Positions 18,977-27,223 of a stretch of 64,000 nucleotides of DNA are shown piece after piece. The DNA lies in the NCBI RefSeq assembly GCF_947241125.1, contig NZ_OX365700.1, positions 1,830,001-1,894,000 on the forward strand. The letters run 5' to 3'. Every line of letters begins with the position of its first letter. Within the stretch, counting starts at the first letter, position 1. Origin of the DNA: Nitrospira tepida (lineage in GTDB: Bacteria > Nitrospirota > Nitrospiria > Nitrospirales > Nitrospiraceae). A program made the translations under genes and the position numbers. The notes beneath the pieces were generated by a model that saw only the letters and a program-made list of their open reading frames with translations, did not search any database and was not told the DNA's origin.

Positions 18977-19413
18977 GGGCGCCTCCCTGTGGATAGTGCG
19001 TGATCGGGGCGTAAGGATGCCGGAGGAGGCGCAGCCTTTTCAACAGGCCATAGAACCTACGAAGCAACATGTAGGAGAGAGGATTGTCGAGCGCTGCGGG
19101 TTGGTCTGACGAGAAAGATCAGGCTAGGCTGGTCCCGCCCGCGTGCACAGCGACGACCAAAAGGCCTATGCAACGGATGTGGAGCTTGTGCGAAACCGTT
19201 GGGGCGGCAACTCCCCGCGCATCCGGATTCGGCTTTGACCTTCGACCGTGGTTCGAGTACTATAGGCTGTTGAGAAGAGCCCTTGCCGGACAACGCTGAC
19301 TGCCCAATCCCTCGTGCGCGCTCCGCGTGCGTGATTGATGCTCAGTCGTCGTTCCCGACCACCCAGAACCTGCGACGGTTGTCGCGACGGAGAAAGAAGG
19401 AGAGAGCCTCACC
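18977..19413. other. gene-poor intergenic region
   Basis: About 440 bases between divergent genes. Overlapping frames on both strands (for example 19084-19299) have no ribosome site, no similarity I recognise and unlikely residue composition. No hairpin or repeat stands out. Confidence 0.4.
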
Positions 19414-19752
19414 ATGGCCCTGAACCGAACGGATACGACGACGCAAAAGCCCTGGGTACGGATCCCTAACGGAACCATGGTGCGACACCGTGATGGAGGA
19501 CCGCAGGGGTATATCGACGGGCTGACTGAGCTTGGCATCGGGCCCGGCCGGAATCCGGACGGACGGACCCAATATCGCATCAATACCGGCGAAGGGGAAC
19601 GGCTCCTCGCGATTGACGACGACCTCCTCATCCTCACGGATCAGGATGGATTGGTGTTGATGCTGCGAGAGAAGGTGCCGTACCGCTCGTACATCAGCAC
19701 ACAACTGCGGGCTGCCTTTGCGGCAGAGCGGTTTGTCAAATCCACTTCCTGA
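19414..19752 (+). CDS. hypothetical protein, 112 aa
   Basis: A soluble protein with no signal peptide and no family I can name. It starts at an ATG preceded by AAGGAGAG about 10 nt upstream. Composition is normal, with a predicted small beta-rich middle (IPNGTMVRHRDGGPQGYIDGL) and a strand-rich end (RLLAIDDDLLILTDQDGLVLM) resembling an SH3-like or KOW-like small barrel. It is likely a genuine lineage-specific gene. Confidence 0.6.
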   Translation: MALNRTDTTTQKPWVRIPNGTMVRHRDGGPQGYIDGLTELGIGPGRNPDGRTQYRINTGEGERLLAIDDDLLILTDQDGLVLMLREKVPYRSYISTQLRAAFAAERFVKSTS

Positions 19753-19794
19753 TATGACGCCGTCTGACCCGGCGATCTTCGGCGTCGGTTCGAA

Positions 19795-19986
19795 TTAGAA
19801 CTGAGGCGCTTGCGGACCCCAGGTCAGGCCGGCCAGATCCGGATCTTCTCCATTCTCCCCGGGCGATGGACGGGCCGCCTTCTCGGCCTTTCGCTGCGCC
19901 CGCTTGGCCTCCTTTTCACGCTGCTTGACCTGTCTGGCTTTCTCCCGATCGCGCTTCGCGAGGGTTGTTTTTCCGGCTCGTGCGAT
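19795..19986 (-). CDS. small basic charged protein, apparent AUC start
   Basis: A 63-codon frame giving ARAGKTTLAKRDREKARQ, then a run of Lys/Arg/Glu/Gln helix and the end DLAGLTWGPQAPQF. The position where Met is expected before Ala-Arg-Ala-Gly is ATC (19984-19986). A strong AAGGAGG lies 5 nt before that codon, and no ATG, GTG or TTG occurs between it and the in-frame TGA 14 codons upstream. The helical, highly charged body and the conserved-looking tail resemble a small nucleic-acid or ribosome-associated protein seen in related genomes. Either the gene uses a non-canonical start or it has lost its start codon. Confidence 0.55.
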   Translation of the reverse strand: MARAGKTTLAKRDREKARQVKQREKEAKRAQRKAEKAARPSPGENGEDPDLAGLTWGPQAPQF

Positions 19987-20102
19987 GATGGCCTCCTTCT
20001 CGGGTCCCGAGGTTGATGGGGGTCAACATTCAGGCTCATTGTAGAGCCTTGCGTCCGTCGAACGGCGGAGCCGTGACGGCGATGGATCCTGTGAGGGATC
20101 TG

Positions 20103-20414
20103 TTACCAGCGCCCGCCGCGTCCTCCGCGGTCACCGCCGCGCCCGCCTCCGCCACCTGATCGAGGTTCCTGCGGCTTGGCTTCATTGACGGTCAGGGTCC
20201 GGCCTTCGAATTGGGTGCCGTTCAGCGCGGTGATGGCCTTCTTGGCTTCTTCCGCGGAGCCCATTTCCACGAACCCGAACCCGCGCGATTGGCCCGTAAA
20301 TTTGTCCGTGATGATGCGCGCCGATTGGACCGTGCCGTGCGCGGCAAACAGGTCGTTCAATTGCGCTTCGGTCGTGGAGTACGGTAGCCCGCCGACATAA
20401 ATCTTCGTTCCCAT
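20103..20414 (-). CDS. RRM-domain RNA-binding protein
   Basis: A 103-aa single RRM protein of the cyanobacterial/bacterial Rbp type. RNP2 is KIYVGGLPY (residues 4-12) and RNP1 is RGFGFVEM (44-51), with the aromatic residues for RNA stacking in place. The tail after residue 85 is a glycine/arginine-rich segment (GGGGGRGGDRGGRGGRW). These proteins bind single-stranded RNA and are often cold- or stress-induced. A GAGGAG site 5 nt before the ATG supports the start. Confidence 0.95.
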   Translation of the reverse strand: MGTKIYVGGLPYSTTEAQLNDLFAAHGTVQSARIITDKFTGQSRGFGFVEMGSAEEAKKAITALNGTQFEGRTLTVNEAKPQEPRSGGGGGRGGDRGGRGGRW

Positions 20415-20533
20415 GATGCTCCTCTCTGGTTGGCGAAATGAAAGCTCATACTGCTGACGCGGTGTGGTTGGACGGGAAATTCTCAGAGTCTCCATCCGGA
20501 ATGCCGACGGCCCAGGGACCTTCCTGACGCGGT

Positions 20534-20803
20534 TCAGGCTGCGTGTTTGCGGCGTCCGGTTGCTGGTTCGATGCCGGCAGGCCGTGTGGGCCCTGCGGGC
20601 GATTTCTGGACCGGTTCCGAAGCCGTCGTGCAGGTGAGTCCATGCGTCGAGAGCGCCAGACATTGCCGCCGAATTTCCTCGATCGAGGGGGGCTGGCGTT
20701 CCGGAGGATCGGGAAGTCCGACCTGAGGCCAACTGATCTTGACGGCCGGCCGATGGATTCGGGCATTACGTGCTGGATTTCTGCGCCAAGACTGCAAAGG
20801 CAT
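20534..20803 (-). CDS. hypothetical protein, 89 aa
   Basis: Included because a strong GAGGAGGG site lies about 7 nt before the ATG at 20803. The product is basic and proline-rich with no recognised domain; one segment, PPERQPPSIEEIRRQCLAL, looks helical and gene-like, whereas the last third is low-complexity. No similarity is recognised. It may be a real small gene or a start signal followed by decayed sequence. Confidence 0.4.
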   Translation of the reverse strand: MPLQSWRRNPARNARIHRPAVKISWPQVGLPDPPERQPPSIEEIRRQCLALSTHGLTCTTASEPVQKSPAGPTRPAGIEPATGRRKHAA

Positions 20804-20865
20804 GGCTCGTCCCTCCTCTGTGGACAGGTCGTTGGGCATGCGGCATGCCTGGACTCAATTGGTGG

Positions 20866-21156
20866 TTACGAGACAAGGTGAGGACCTCTCCAGATCAAGT
20901 AAGGGGGCTTTCGCATGGCCTCAGCCAGATGGGGATACAGCCGCTGAGCCTGCCCGTAGGCATGGTGTTGGGCTTCCAAGCAGGTAGCAGCTTCGTGATA
21001 GCTGGACACCATTCGCATGCCGCGTACTCCCGACTCGGACGGGTTCGACACATACAACGCGCAGGTAAACCGGCGGTCTCGTCCGAATTCCGTGCTGATC
21101 AGCAGTTCCGAGCCATCCGATAGCGTCGCGACCGGCTCCACGTTCATCATCGGCAT
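20866..21156 (-). CDS. conserved hypothetical protein, 96 aa
   Basis: Begins at MPMMNVEPVATL with an AGGAG site about 9 nt upstream. It looks like a compact alpha/beta protein: two strands (SDGSELLISTEFG, RFTCALYVSNP), then a helix with conserved-looking His and Tyr (SYHEAATCLEAQHHAYGQAQRLYP). No signal peptide or membrane segment. I do not recognise a named family. Confidence 0.55.
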   Translation of the reverse strand: MPMMNVEPVATLSDGSELLISTEFGRDRRFTCALYVSNPSESGVRGMRMVSSYHEAATCLEAQHHAYGQAQRLYPHLAEAMRKPPYLIWRGPHLVS

Positions 21157-21594
21157 ACGCTTTGCGCTCCTTTGGTTAGCCCGTTCGAGGTGAATAGGGC
21201 CCTTGCCTGGCCGGCCGATATGATCGTCTTGGAGCCTGCACCGTAGGCGCACCCGCACACAGGGTCCAGTGGGGTCGTAGAGCCATCTATGTGAGAGGAC
21301 ATATGCCGGGATCAGATGGATCAGATAGGCCGCAGCGAACGAGCACGAGACGATCAGTCACGCGAGCACGTCGAGTCGCCGACAGGAAGCGTGAGACGTA
21401 GGGCACTCATCGAGGCGTATCCAGTGAGTAACGCTATCATGTGGGGAGGGCAGAGTCAAACAGGGGGCGTCCCGGGAATCGGCCGCGGGGTTCATCCTGG
21501 AGTGCGTTTCCTCGGCGGTGATACAATCTTCCACTCGTTGGTTCGCGACAAGCGGCGATGCACGGGCAACGTCGAGATATATGAAGGAGATGCC
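21157..21594. other. intergenic region upstream of TPR gene
   Basis: About 440 bases between divergent genes. An open frame extends upstream from the TPR gene to 21316, but its product there is low-complexity and lacks a ribosome site. The divergent promoters must be here; none could be assigned with confidence. Confidence 0.4.
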
Positions 21595-21909
21595 ATGGAT
21601 ATGGATGCCTTTCGGCAAATGGTCGCGAAACAGCCCAATGGGTTTCTCGGGCGATACGGACTGGGCAATAAGCTGTTGCAAGAGGGAAATCTCGAAGAAG
21701 CGGTCGAACATCTGCAGGTGGCGGTCAGACTGGACCCGGTGCATGTGGCCTCTCACCTGGCGTTGGGCAAGGCGTTGATCGCGCTGGGCCGGAGGGAAGA
21801 GGCCAAGCCTGTCCTGCGAGCGGGAATCGATGCGGCCCTCTCCGGCCGGTCCAACGGCGGCGGTGATCTGGTGCCGGACATGCGGGCGTTGCTTCAGGCG
21901 ATGGGGTGA
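21595..21909 (+). CDS. TPR-repeat protein
   Basis: A 104-aa helical protein. An AAGGAG site 6 nt before ATG 21595 defines the start. Residues about 17-85 form two tetratricopeptide-like repeats, with the pattern GRYGLGNKLLQEGNLEEAVEHL and HLALGKALIALGRREEAKPVL (seen in pieces). Such repeats form a superhelical protein-binding surface. With only two repeats it is probably an adaptor. The same arrangement of a short TPR protein is common in this lineage. Confidence 0.85.
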   Translation: MDMDAFRQMVAKQPNGFLGRYGLGNKLLQEGNLEEAVEHLQVAVRLDPVHVASHLALGKALIALGRREEAKPVLRAGIDAALSGRSNGGGDLVPDMRALLQAMG

Positions 21910-22044
21910 TGAGGCTTGGCACGCTGGCTCCGTATCCGGCGGACAGATCGCCGATGCCTGTGTCTGGAGGAGGTGTGACGAAGCGAAAATTGATTCACGG
22001 CGCGCCCCTTCTGGGATAGAGTCTGTTGAACCAGGAGGAGACGC

Positions 22045-22431
22045 ATGGAGCCTGCCTTTGAGTTGGAGATTGAAGGGACCGTCGTGGATGCCCGCCGCCA
22101 TCGCCGGGTTCGTGTGCCGGCGCCGTTTGCCTGCGCCCTGTCACGCCGCGGGCTGGCGCGGTGGTTTTCGCAGGACCGCGATGGATTGGGTGTCGTGTTC
22201 GACGTATCGATCGGAGGGGCCAAGGTGATGACGGAAACGCCGATCAAGCCGGGAGACCGGGTGGCGCTGCGGCTCAACCTGCCGAAACAGGCCTCCCCCG
22301 CGACGGTGGACATGGCGACGGTGCGCTGGGCGAACGGCCAGACCTTCGGGGTGGAGTTTCTGTCGGTGTCTCGCGCGACGGAAGTTCGCCTCAGAAAATA
22401 CCTTGCCCTGAACTCTCAGCCTGCCAAGTAA
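22045..22431 (+). CDS. PilZ-domain protein
   Basis: A 128-aa single PilZ domain, the usual cyclic-di-GMP receptor fold. The N-terminal arginine motif RRHRR is at about residues 17-21, and the second half-motif D-x-S-x-x-G appears as DVSIGG near residue 53. The strand GQTFGVEFL and a C-terminal helix complete the fold. A GGAGGAG site precedes the ATG. As a free-standing PilZ protein it probably relays c-di-GMP to motility, adhesion or secretion. Confidence 0.9.
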   Translation: MEPAFELEIEGTVVDARRHRRVRVPAPFACALSRRGLARWFSQDRDGLGVVFDVSIGGAKVMTETPIKPGDRVALRLNLPKQASPATVDMATVRWANGQTFGVEFLSVSRATEVRLRKYLALNSQPAK

Positions 22432-22496
22432 AAGCCGTCTAACGATCAATCGGGTTCCATGTTCCTTCGTATTGCCGCTGGTCCCGGGCGTACAGG

Positions 22497-22877
22497 CTAG
22501 GGCACCTGTGTGCCATAAGTGGTCAGGAGAAACTGAAACACGGCCGGTGCCTGGCGCACGAGCTGTTGTTGAGCTTCTCGATTCGGGCAAAGGCCGGCTT
22601 GGAGCCAGCCCAGGGCCTGTTCATGGTCCCCTTTCCGATACTCGCGAACCGCGAACGCGACGCAATCGTGAGGAGAAATGCGGCCGCGGAGCAATTGATC
22701 CGCCCAGGCCTTGACGATGAACGAGAGGCAATGCTCGTGGGGGACCGGATCGGTGTCCTGCCACATGGCCTCGATGCGATGAAACAGGTCGGCCTGGTCG
22801 CCCGCTGCGCTTGCCGGACCGGCGATGACCAGTGAGAACAGGTTGGCCAGCAGGAACAGCTTGACGGCACGCCCCAT
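22497..22877 (-). CDS. secreted hypothetical protein
   Basis: About 126 aa from the ATG at 22877; the frame is open further upstream to 22937. The start MGRAVKLFLLANLFSLVI followed by PASAAG is a convincing signal peptide. The mature part is helical, with two Cys (HEHCLSF and PHDCVAF) that may form a disulphide, and a TPR-like stretch (YRKGDHEQALGWLQAG). No family recognised. It ends close to the convergent PilZ gene. Confidence 0.6.
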   Translation of the reverse strand: MGRAVKLFLLANLFSLVIAGPASAAGDQADLFHRIEAMWQDTDPVPHEHCLSFIVKAWADQLLRGRISPHDCVAFAVREYRKGDHEQALGWLQAGLCPNREAQQQLVRQAPAVFQFLLTTYGTQVP

Positions 22878-23109
22878 CGGTCCACTCGCCCGTTTGAAAG
22901 AGGGAAACGCGGAAACACAAACGGGGAGAGCTTGCACGGGATCGTCCGGAAAGGCAAGCGAGCCCAGCCGAAGGCCTTATAGGACGATGAGGACGGGGAC
23001 GTGGTCGTGTCGGGAGGGATGCTGATTCAATCCACAAGACTATGGTACAAGGACCATGGTCGAGCACAGGCGGATCAGGGAGGAGCGGACAGAGTAGAAA
23101 GGAGAAGCC

Positions 23110-23568
23110 ATGTGGTACCGGAAAATCAGCTACACGGTCTTGTTGTTGTGCCTGATGGGCACTGCCGAGGGACAGGCGGGAAGCCTCCTGGACGGGCTGT
23201 TGGACCGCGCGACCGACAGCGCCAAGCAGAAGGCGGAAAATCGCATGAATCAGCGGGTGGATCAAGCGATTGACAAGGCGATCAACAAGACCGAAGAGAC
23301 GGTCCAATGTGTCGCGACGGACCGCGAGTGCCTTACGCGCGCTCAGGAGCAGGGGAAAAAGGTCGTCATGGTGGATGCCCCCCAGCCTGCCGATTCCGTA
23401 AAGTGCGTCGCCACGGATACCGCCTGTTTAAAGTCAGCCAAGCAACAGGGGAAAAAGGTCGAAATCGTGGATGAAGCCGAGCTGGATGCGCTGCGCTGCG
23501 CCGCCATCGATGCGGATTGTCTCAAGCGCGCCAAGGCATTGGGGAAAAAAGTCGAGATTATTGATTGA
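23110..23568 (+). CDS. secreted protein with three Cys-pair repeats
   Basis: A 152-aa protein, starting 5-6 nt after AAGGAG. A signal peptide ends near GTAEGQAGS. A short helical linker (QKAENRMNQRVDQAIDKAINK) leads to three tandem repeats of about 30-35 residues with the pattern C-(V/A)-A-x-D-x2-C-L-x2-A-x2-x-G-K-K-V-x2-(V/I)-D, starting at about residues 67, 98 and 129. Each repeat contributes one pair of cysteines five residues apart, suited to disulphide or metal/haem-independent metal binding. Function unknown; probably periplasmic or extracellular. Confidence 0.8.
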   Translation: MWYRKISYTVLLLCLMGTAEGQAGSLLDGLLDRATDSAKQKAENRMNQRVDQAIDKAINKTEETVQCVATDRECLTRAQEQGKKVVMVDAPQPADSVKCVATDTACLKSAKQQGKKVEIVDEAELDALRCAAIDADCLKRAKALGKKVEIID

Positions 23569-23642
23569 CGGATGAAGGGAGACCGCCGCGGTCCGTTCTT
23601 GGCCGCTCCTCCCGTTCGACGCAGATGTTGTATGGACCTGTG

Positions 23643-23868
23643 TAGCCCGCATTATTCATGACGATTCGTGGCGAAATCGCGCAGTCGCCAAGCGAGACGG
23701 GCAAGCACAGCCGCGAAGGACCAAGGCGTACTTGAAACAGTACGTCGAGGGACTGAGCGGCGAGCATGCCCGCCTTTAGGCTCTGTCGCAGCGGCGAATC
23801 GGGGTGCCCATTGCTCTTCTGTTGCAATGGGCCTAAACAGCAGAAGCGTTCATGAATAATGCGGGCTA
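23643..23868. mobile_element. 226-bp MITE-like element with 19-bp perfect terminal inverted repeats
   Basis: The ends TAGCCCGCATTATTCATGA (23643-23661) and its exact reverse complement (23850-23868) bracket 188 bp of non-coding sequence. Flanking GTG at 23640-23642 and 23869-23871 could be a 3-bp target duplication. The ends resemble those of DDE insertion sequences of IS1380-like type, but no transposase is present, so the element would need one in trans. The two short frames inside it show no family. Confidence 0.75.
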
Positions 23869-23961
23869 GTGTCCCGGCCTTCAGACGGCACCATTCGATC
23901 GCACGTGTCCTTTTCCTCCCGTCCGTTTCTTAACCTCAGCCTGGACCTCAACCTTTACGAA

Positions 23962-24513
23962 TCAGCTCCGTGATCGCGAACGGTCCATCGCCAAGCGCCA
24001 TATCTGCGCGAGGACGGCAAGACCGAGCGAGGGAAGACCGACCCAGATGAACTCACTGCGCAGGATACCCAGGGCCCGTCGGGAAAAGAATTTGTGCGGT
24101 TCCAGCGGAGACACGACAATCGGGCGGAAGGGAGCAAAATAACGGTCATTATGAAACGGCGCAAAGAAGGCGACGCCCAGGCCCCCGTCGGTCATGGCGT
24201 CCAGGAGGCCGTGCGATGCGGTGCAGAGAAAAAAGTAGAGGTAGAGCCGGAGTCGGAAGGAACCGGCCGCCTGCGGAAACAGCCCTCGCACAACCATCCA
24301 TGCCAGCACCGCGGCAAAGGGGAGCGAATGGGTCACGCCTCGATGGCCCAGCACGTGTTCATAGGGAAGCCCCAGTAAGAATCCCAAAGAATCGAGATCC
24401 GGCAGGATGGAGCAGACGATGCCCAGTATCCAGACACGCCGGGCTTGAAACGGAATTCCCGCGGCGACCCCCAACGCCGAGGCTGCTGCCGCATGTGCAA
24501 AGGCCGATGCCAT
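23962..24513 (-). CDS. metal-dependent hydrolase-like membrane protein (YdjM/DUF457)
   Basis: A 183-aa inner-membrane protein with four hydrophobic segments. The conserved metal-site residues are visible: His in the N-terminal FAHAAAA helix, the Asp pair in SILPDLDSLGF, the HRGVTHSLPF block, and ASHGLLDAMT. The family (YdjM, DUF457) is annotated as metal-dependent hydrolase; in E. coli YdjM is LexA-controlled. Substrate unknown. No upstream partner. Confidence 0.85.
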   Translation of the reverse strand: MASAFAHAAAASALGVAAGIPFQARRVWILGIVCSILPDLDSLGFLLGLPYEHVLGHRGVTHSLPFAAVLAWMVVRGLFPQAAGSFRLRLYLYFFLCTASHGLLDAMTDGGLGVAFFAPFHNDRYFAPFRPIVVSPLEPHKFFSRRALGILRSEFIWVGLPSLGLAVLAQIWRLAMDRSRSRS

Positions 24514-24723
24514 GAAACCTCACGAGTGAATGCCGCGCATTATATCGATCCTCCCGGGAACAGGGAATCCGATTCCGCTGGCTGGCCCTCTGCCGGTCTT
24601 GATTCGGTGCGTGAGACGCTCTATGGGCAGGAGCATCCAAGGACCCGGGGATGGTCCGTGCCGAGCAGGTCTGTGGGAGTGCTTGTCCGAATCGAATCGG
24701 CGGTGGAGGAATAGAGAGGCGAA

Positions 24724-27048
24724 CTATTTGATGGCCACGGCCTTCACTTCTTTGAACGTCGTCTGCCCCTGCAGGACCTTTTCGATACCGTCCTGCACGA
24801 GCGTGGTCATGCCGTCTTCGATGGCGGCCTTAAGCAGGTCCTCCGTCTTGGCTTTGGCCTGGACCAGCCGCTTCATCCGGTCGGTCCCGAGGAGGAGTTC
24901 GTGCAAGGCGATCCGACCCTTGAAGCCGCTCCGATTGCAGGCGTCGCACCCCTTCCCCCGCCAAAGTTTGAAACCCGCGTCATACTTCACGCCCACATTC
25001 TTGTCGAACAGCGCCGTGCCGTAACATTCCCGCAGTTCGGCGTATTCGGCCTCGTCGGGGCGATAGCTTTCCTTGCATTCTTTGCAGATGCGTCTCGTCA
25101 ACCGTTGGGCCAGTACGCCCAACATCGCATCGGCGAAGCTGAAGGAATCGCAGCCCATGTCGAGCAGCCGGGTGACGGTTTCGACCGAGCTGTTCGTGTG
25201 CAGCGTGCTGAGCACGAGGTGCCCGGTCAAGGAGGCTTCGATGCCGATGTCCGCCGTTTCTTTATCGCGCATTTCGCCCACCATGATGACGTCGGGATCA
25301 GCGCGCAAGAAGGCGCGCATGGCGGCCGCGAACGTAAAGCCGATCTTCGGCTGCACTTGAACCTGGCGCAACCCGATCTGGGTGATTTCGACCGGGTCTT
25401 CCGCCGTCCAGATCTTGATGTCGGGCGTGTTGATGTAGCCGAGCACCGAGTGGAGCGTGGTGGTTTTTCCGGAGCCGGTCGGGCCGACGCAGAGCACGAT
25501 GCCGTAGGGTTTCTCGGCGATGTCCTTCAGCTCGCGCAGATTCCGCTCCGAAAAGCCCATCTTTTCGAGCGGCAACGGTTCGCTCGCGGCCAGGATGCGC
25601 ATGACCACGTCTTCGTTGTAGCCGGCTGTCGGAATCGTGGCGACACGCAGTTCGATCTCCTTGTCGGCTCCCATCTTGAACTTGATCTTGCCGTCCTGCG
25701 GCTTGCGGCGCTCGGCGATGTCCAGGCTGGCCATGATCTTCAGGCGGGACACGATGGCGCGGCGGTAACTCGGCGGAATCTTCATGTACTCGAAGCAACT
25801 GCCGTCCACGCGGAAGCGGACGACCGTGTCGCGCTTCTCTCCGTACGGCTCGATGTGAATGTCCGAGGTGCCGGCCTTATACGCCTCAAAGATGATTTGA
25901 TTGGCCAGGCGTACGATTGCGCTGTCGTTCTCATCCAGCCCGCCCCCGCCGCTCTCCTGGGCGGCCTCCTCCTGGGCTTCGCTGACCAGCTCGCCCAGAA
26001 TGTCGGAAATGTTGCCCTCGGCGAACGCGGGCTTGGCCGCCTCGCTCTGGCCGGTGGTGCTCGACAGAAATTGCGCGATGTCCCGCCGGAGGCTGACGGC
26101 AAACCGGATGTTCAAGCCGGGGAAGGTGCGCTTGATGTCCTGCACCCGGTCGAGATCGCTGGGATCGTCCGTGAGGATTTCGATCGACAGCCGGTCGCGC
26201 TTCAACGGCATCCAGTGATGATTTTTGAGGTAGTCGACGTTGAGGTTCTTCAGCAGCTCGACGTCCACGATCGTCCGTTCGCTGTACTCGATGTAGGGGC
26301 ACTTATAGTACTGGCTGAGCGACTTTCCCAGGTCGGCGCGCGGCACTTTGTATTTCTCGATCAGGATCGACTCGAGATCCTGGTGGCCTTTCTTGGCTTC
26401 GGCCAGGGCGTTGTCGAGATCGTTCTGCGCGATGCGGGCCGTGGTCAACAGATAATCGAACTTGGCGGGCGGCTTCTTGGAACGGGTGCGATGGCTGTGG
26501 AGCGAGGCTCCGAGCGCCTTGGCGATCTCTCCCGCGTACTCTTCGTCCTTTCTGGTGAACTTTGAGCCGGTTCGTTTGTTGAGCAGTTGGATGACGCCCA
26601 TCAGATACTTATTCTCGGCGACGATGGGGTAGGTCAGCACCTGCTTGGTCCGGAACCCGGTCTTCTTGTCCATGGTCGGGTCGAAGGACAGCGAGGCGTG
26701 GATGCTGCTGAGCTCGATAGGATTGTACGCATCGACGATGTTGACCGGGCGGAGATACTTGGCGGTGAAGCCGGGGAGGCTCTGTTCGTTGATGGGCAGC
26801 CGGAGGATCTCTTCGGCTTGAAGGTTCGGCGTCTTGGAATAGATCTCCTTCTTGTCCGTATCGACGGCGTAGAGGGTGAGGTCCTCGGCTTCGAACAGCG
26901 TCAGGATTTCTTTGTGCAGATCGAGCAGGATTTCGTCGAGGTCCGGAGCGGCTGAAATCTTCGCGGCGATGCGCTTGACCAGGTCTCCCTGGCCGGATTT
27001 CTGAAGCTCGCCCGGGGCGCTCGAAGTGGCCTTGGACGGGATCGTCAT
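24724..27048 (-). CDS. GspE/PilB-type secretion or pilus ATPase with N-terminal GAF domain
   Basis: A 774-aa protein. A GAF domain occupies about residues 25-185 (cyclic nucleotide or small-molecule sensor fold). A type II secretion E N-terminal domain follows (about 190-345), then the hexameric ATPase core with Walker A VGPTGSGKTTTLH, an Asp box, Walker B DPDVIMVGEMRD and a His box HTNSS. The zinc tetracysteine motif is present as CKEC plus CDAC. It would power type IV pilus or type II pseudopilus assembly; the GAF fusion suggests regulated activity. No pilin or PilC gene is adjacent, so it acts with components elsewhere. Confidence 0.93.
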   Translation of the reverse strand: MTIPSKATSSAPGELQKSGQGDLVKRIAAKISAAPDLDEILLDLHKEILTLFEAEDLTLYAVDTDKKEIYSKTPNLQAEEILRLPINEQSLPGFTAKYLRPVNIVDAYNPIELSSIHASLSFDPTMDKKTGFRTKQVLTYPIVAENKYLMGVIQLLNKRTGSKFTRKDEEYAGEIAKALGASLHSHRTRSKKPPAKFDYLLTTARIAQNDLDNALAEAKKGHQDLESILIEKYKVPRADLGKSLSQYYKCPYIEYSERTIVDVELLKNLNVDYLKNHHWMPLKRDRLSIEILTDDPSDLDRVQDIKRTFPGLNIRFAVSLRRDIAQFLSSTTGQSEAAKPAFAEGNISDILGELVSEAQEEAAQESGGGGLDENDSAIVRLANQIIFEAYKAGTSDIHIEPYGEKRDTVVRFRVDGSCFEYMKIPPSYRRAIVSRLKIMASLDIAERRKPQDGKIKFKMGADKEIELRVATIPTAGYNEDVVMRILAASEPLPLEKMGFSERNLRELKDIAEKPYGIVLCVGPTGSGKTTTLHSVLGYINTPDIKIWTAEDPVEITQIGLRQVQVQPKIGFTFAAAMRAFLRADPDVIMVGEMRDKETADIGIEASLTGHLVLSTLHTNSSVETVTRLLDMGCDSFSFADAMLGVLAQRLTRRICKECKESYRPDEAEYAELRECYGTALFDKNVGVKYDAGFKLWRGKGCDACNRSGFKGRIALHELLLGTDRMKRLVQAKAKTEDLLKAAIEDGMTTLVQDGIEKVLQGQTTFKEVKAVAIK

Positions 27049-27223
27049 GCGTGACCGTTACGTGCCGTCGTACCCTGCGGTGGCGGTGGTCAGGTCCTGG
27101 GGCGTCGAGCATGCGACGGACAGAGCGACCTGATGGGCGCGCTCATGTGCGCGTAGAGGTCAGTCTAGCGGAATCGGGTCCGAAGGCAAGTAGAATGCGT
27201 TCTCGCGACCATTCGCGCGGAGA

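Noticed and set aside
24901-26565. 554-aa plus-strand frame opposite the GspE-like ATPase
   Set aside because: Shadow of the conserved ATPase gene; composition is that of reversed codons and no domain is seen.
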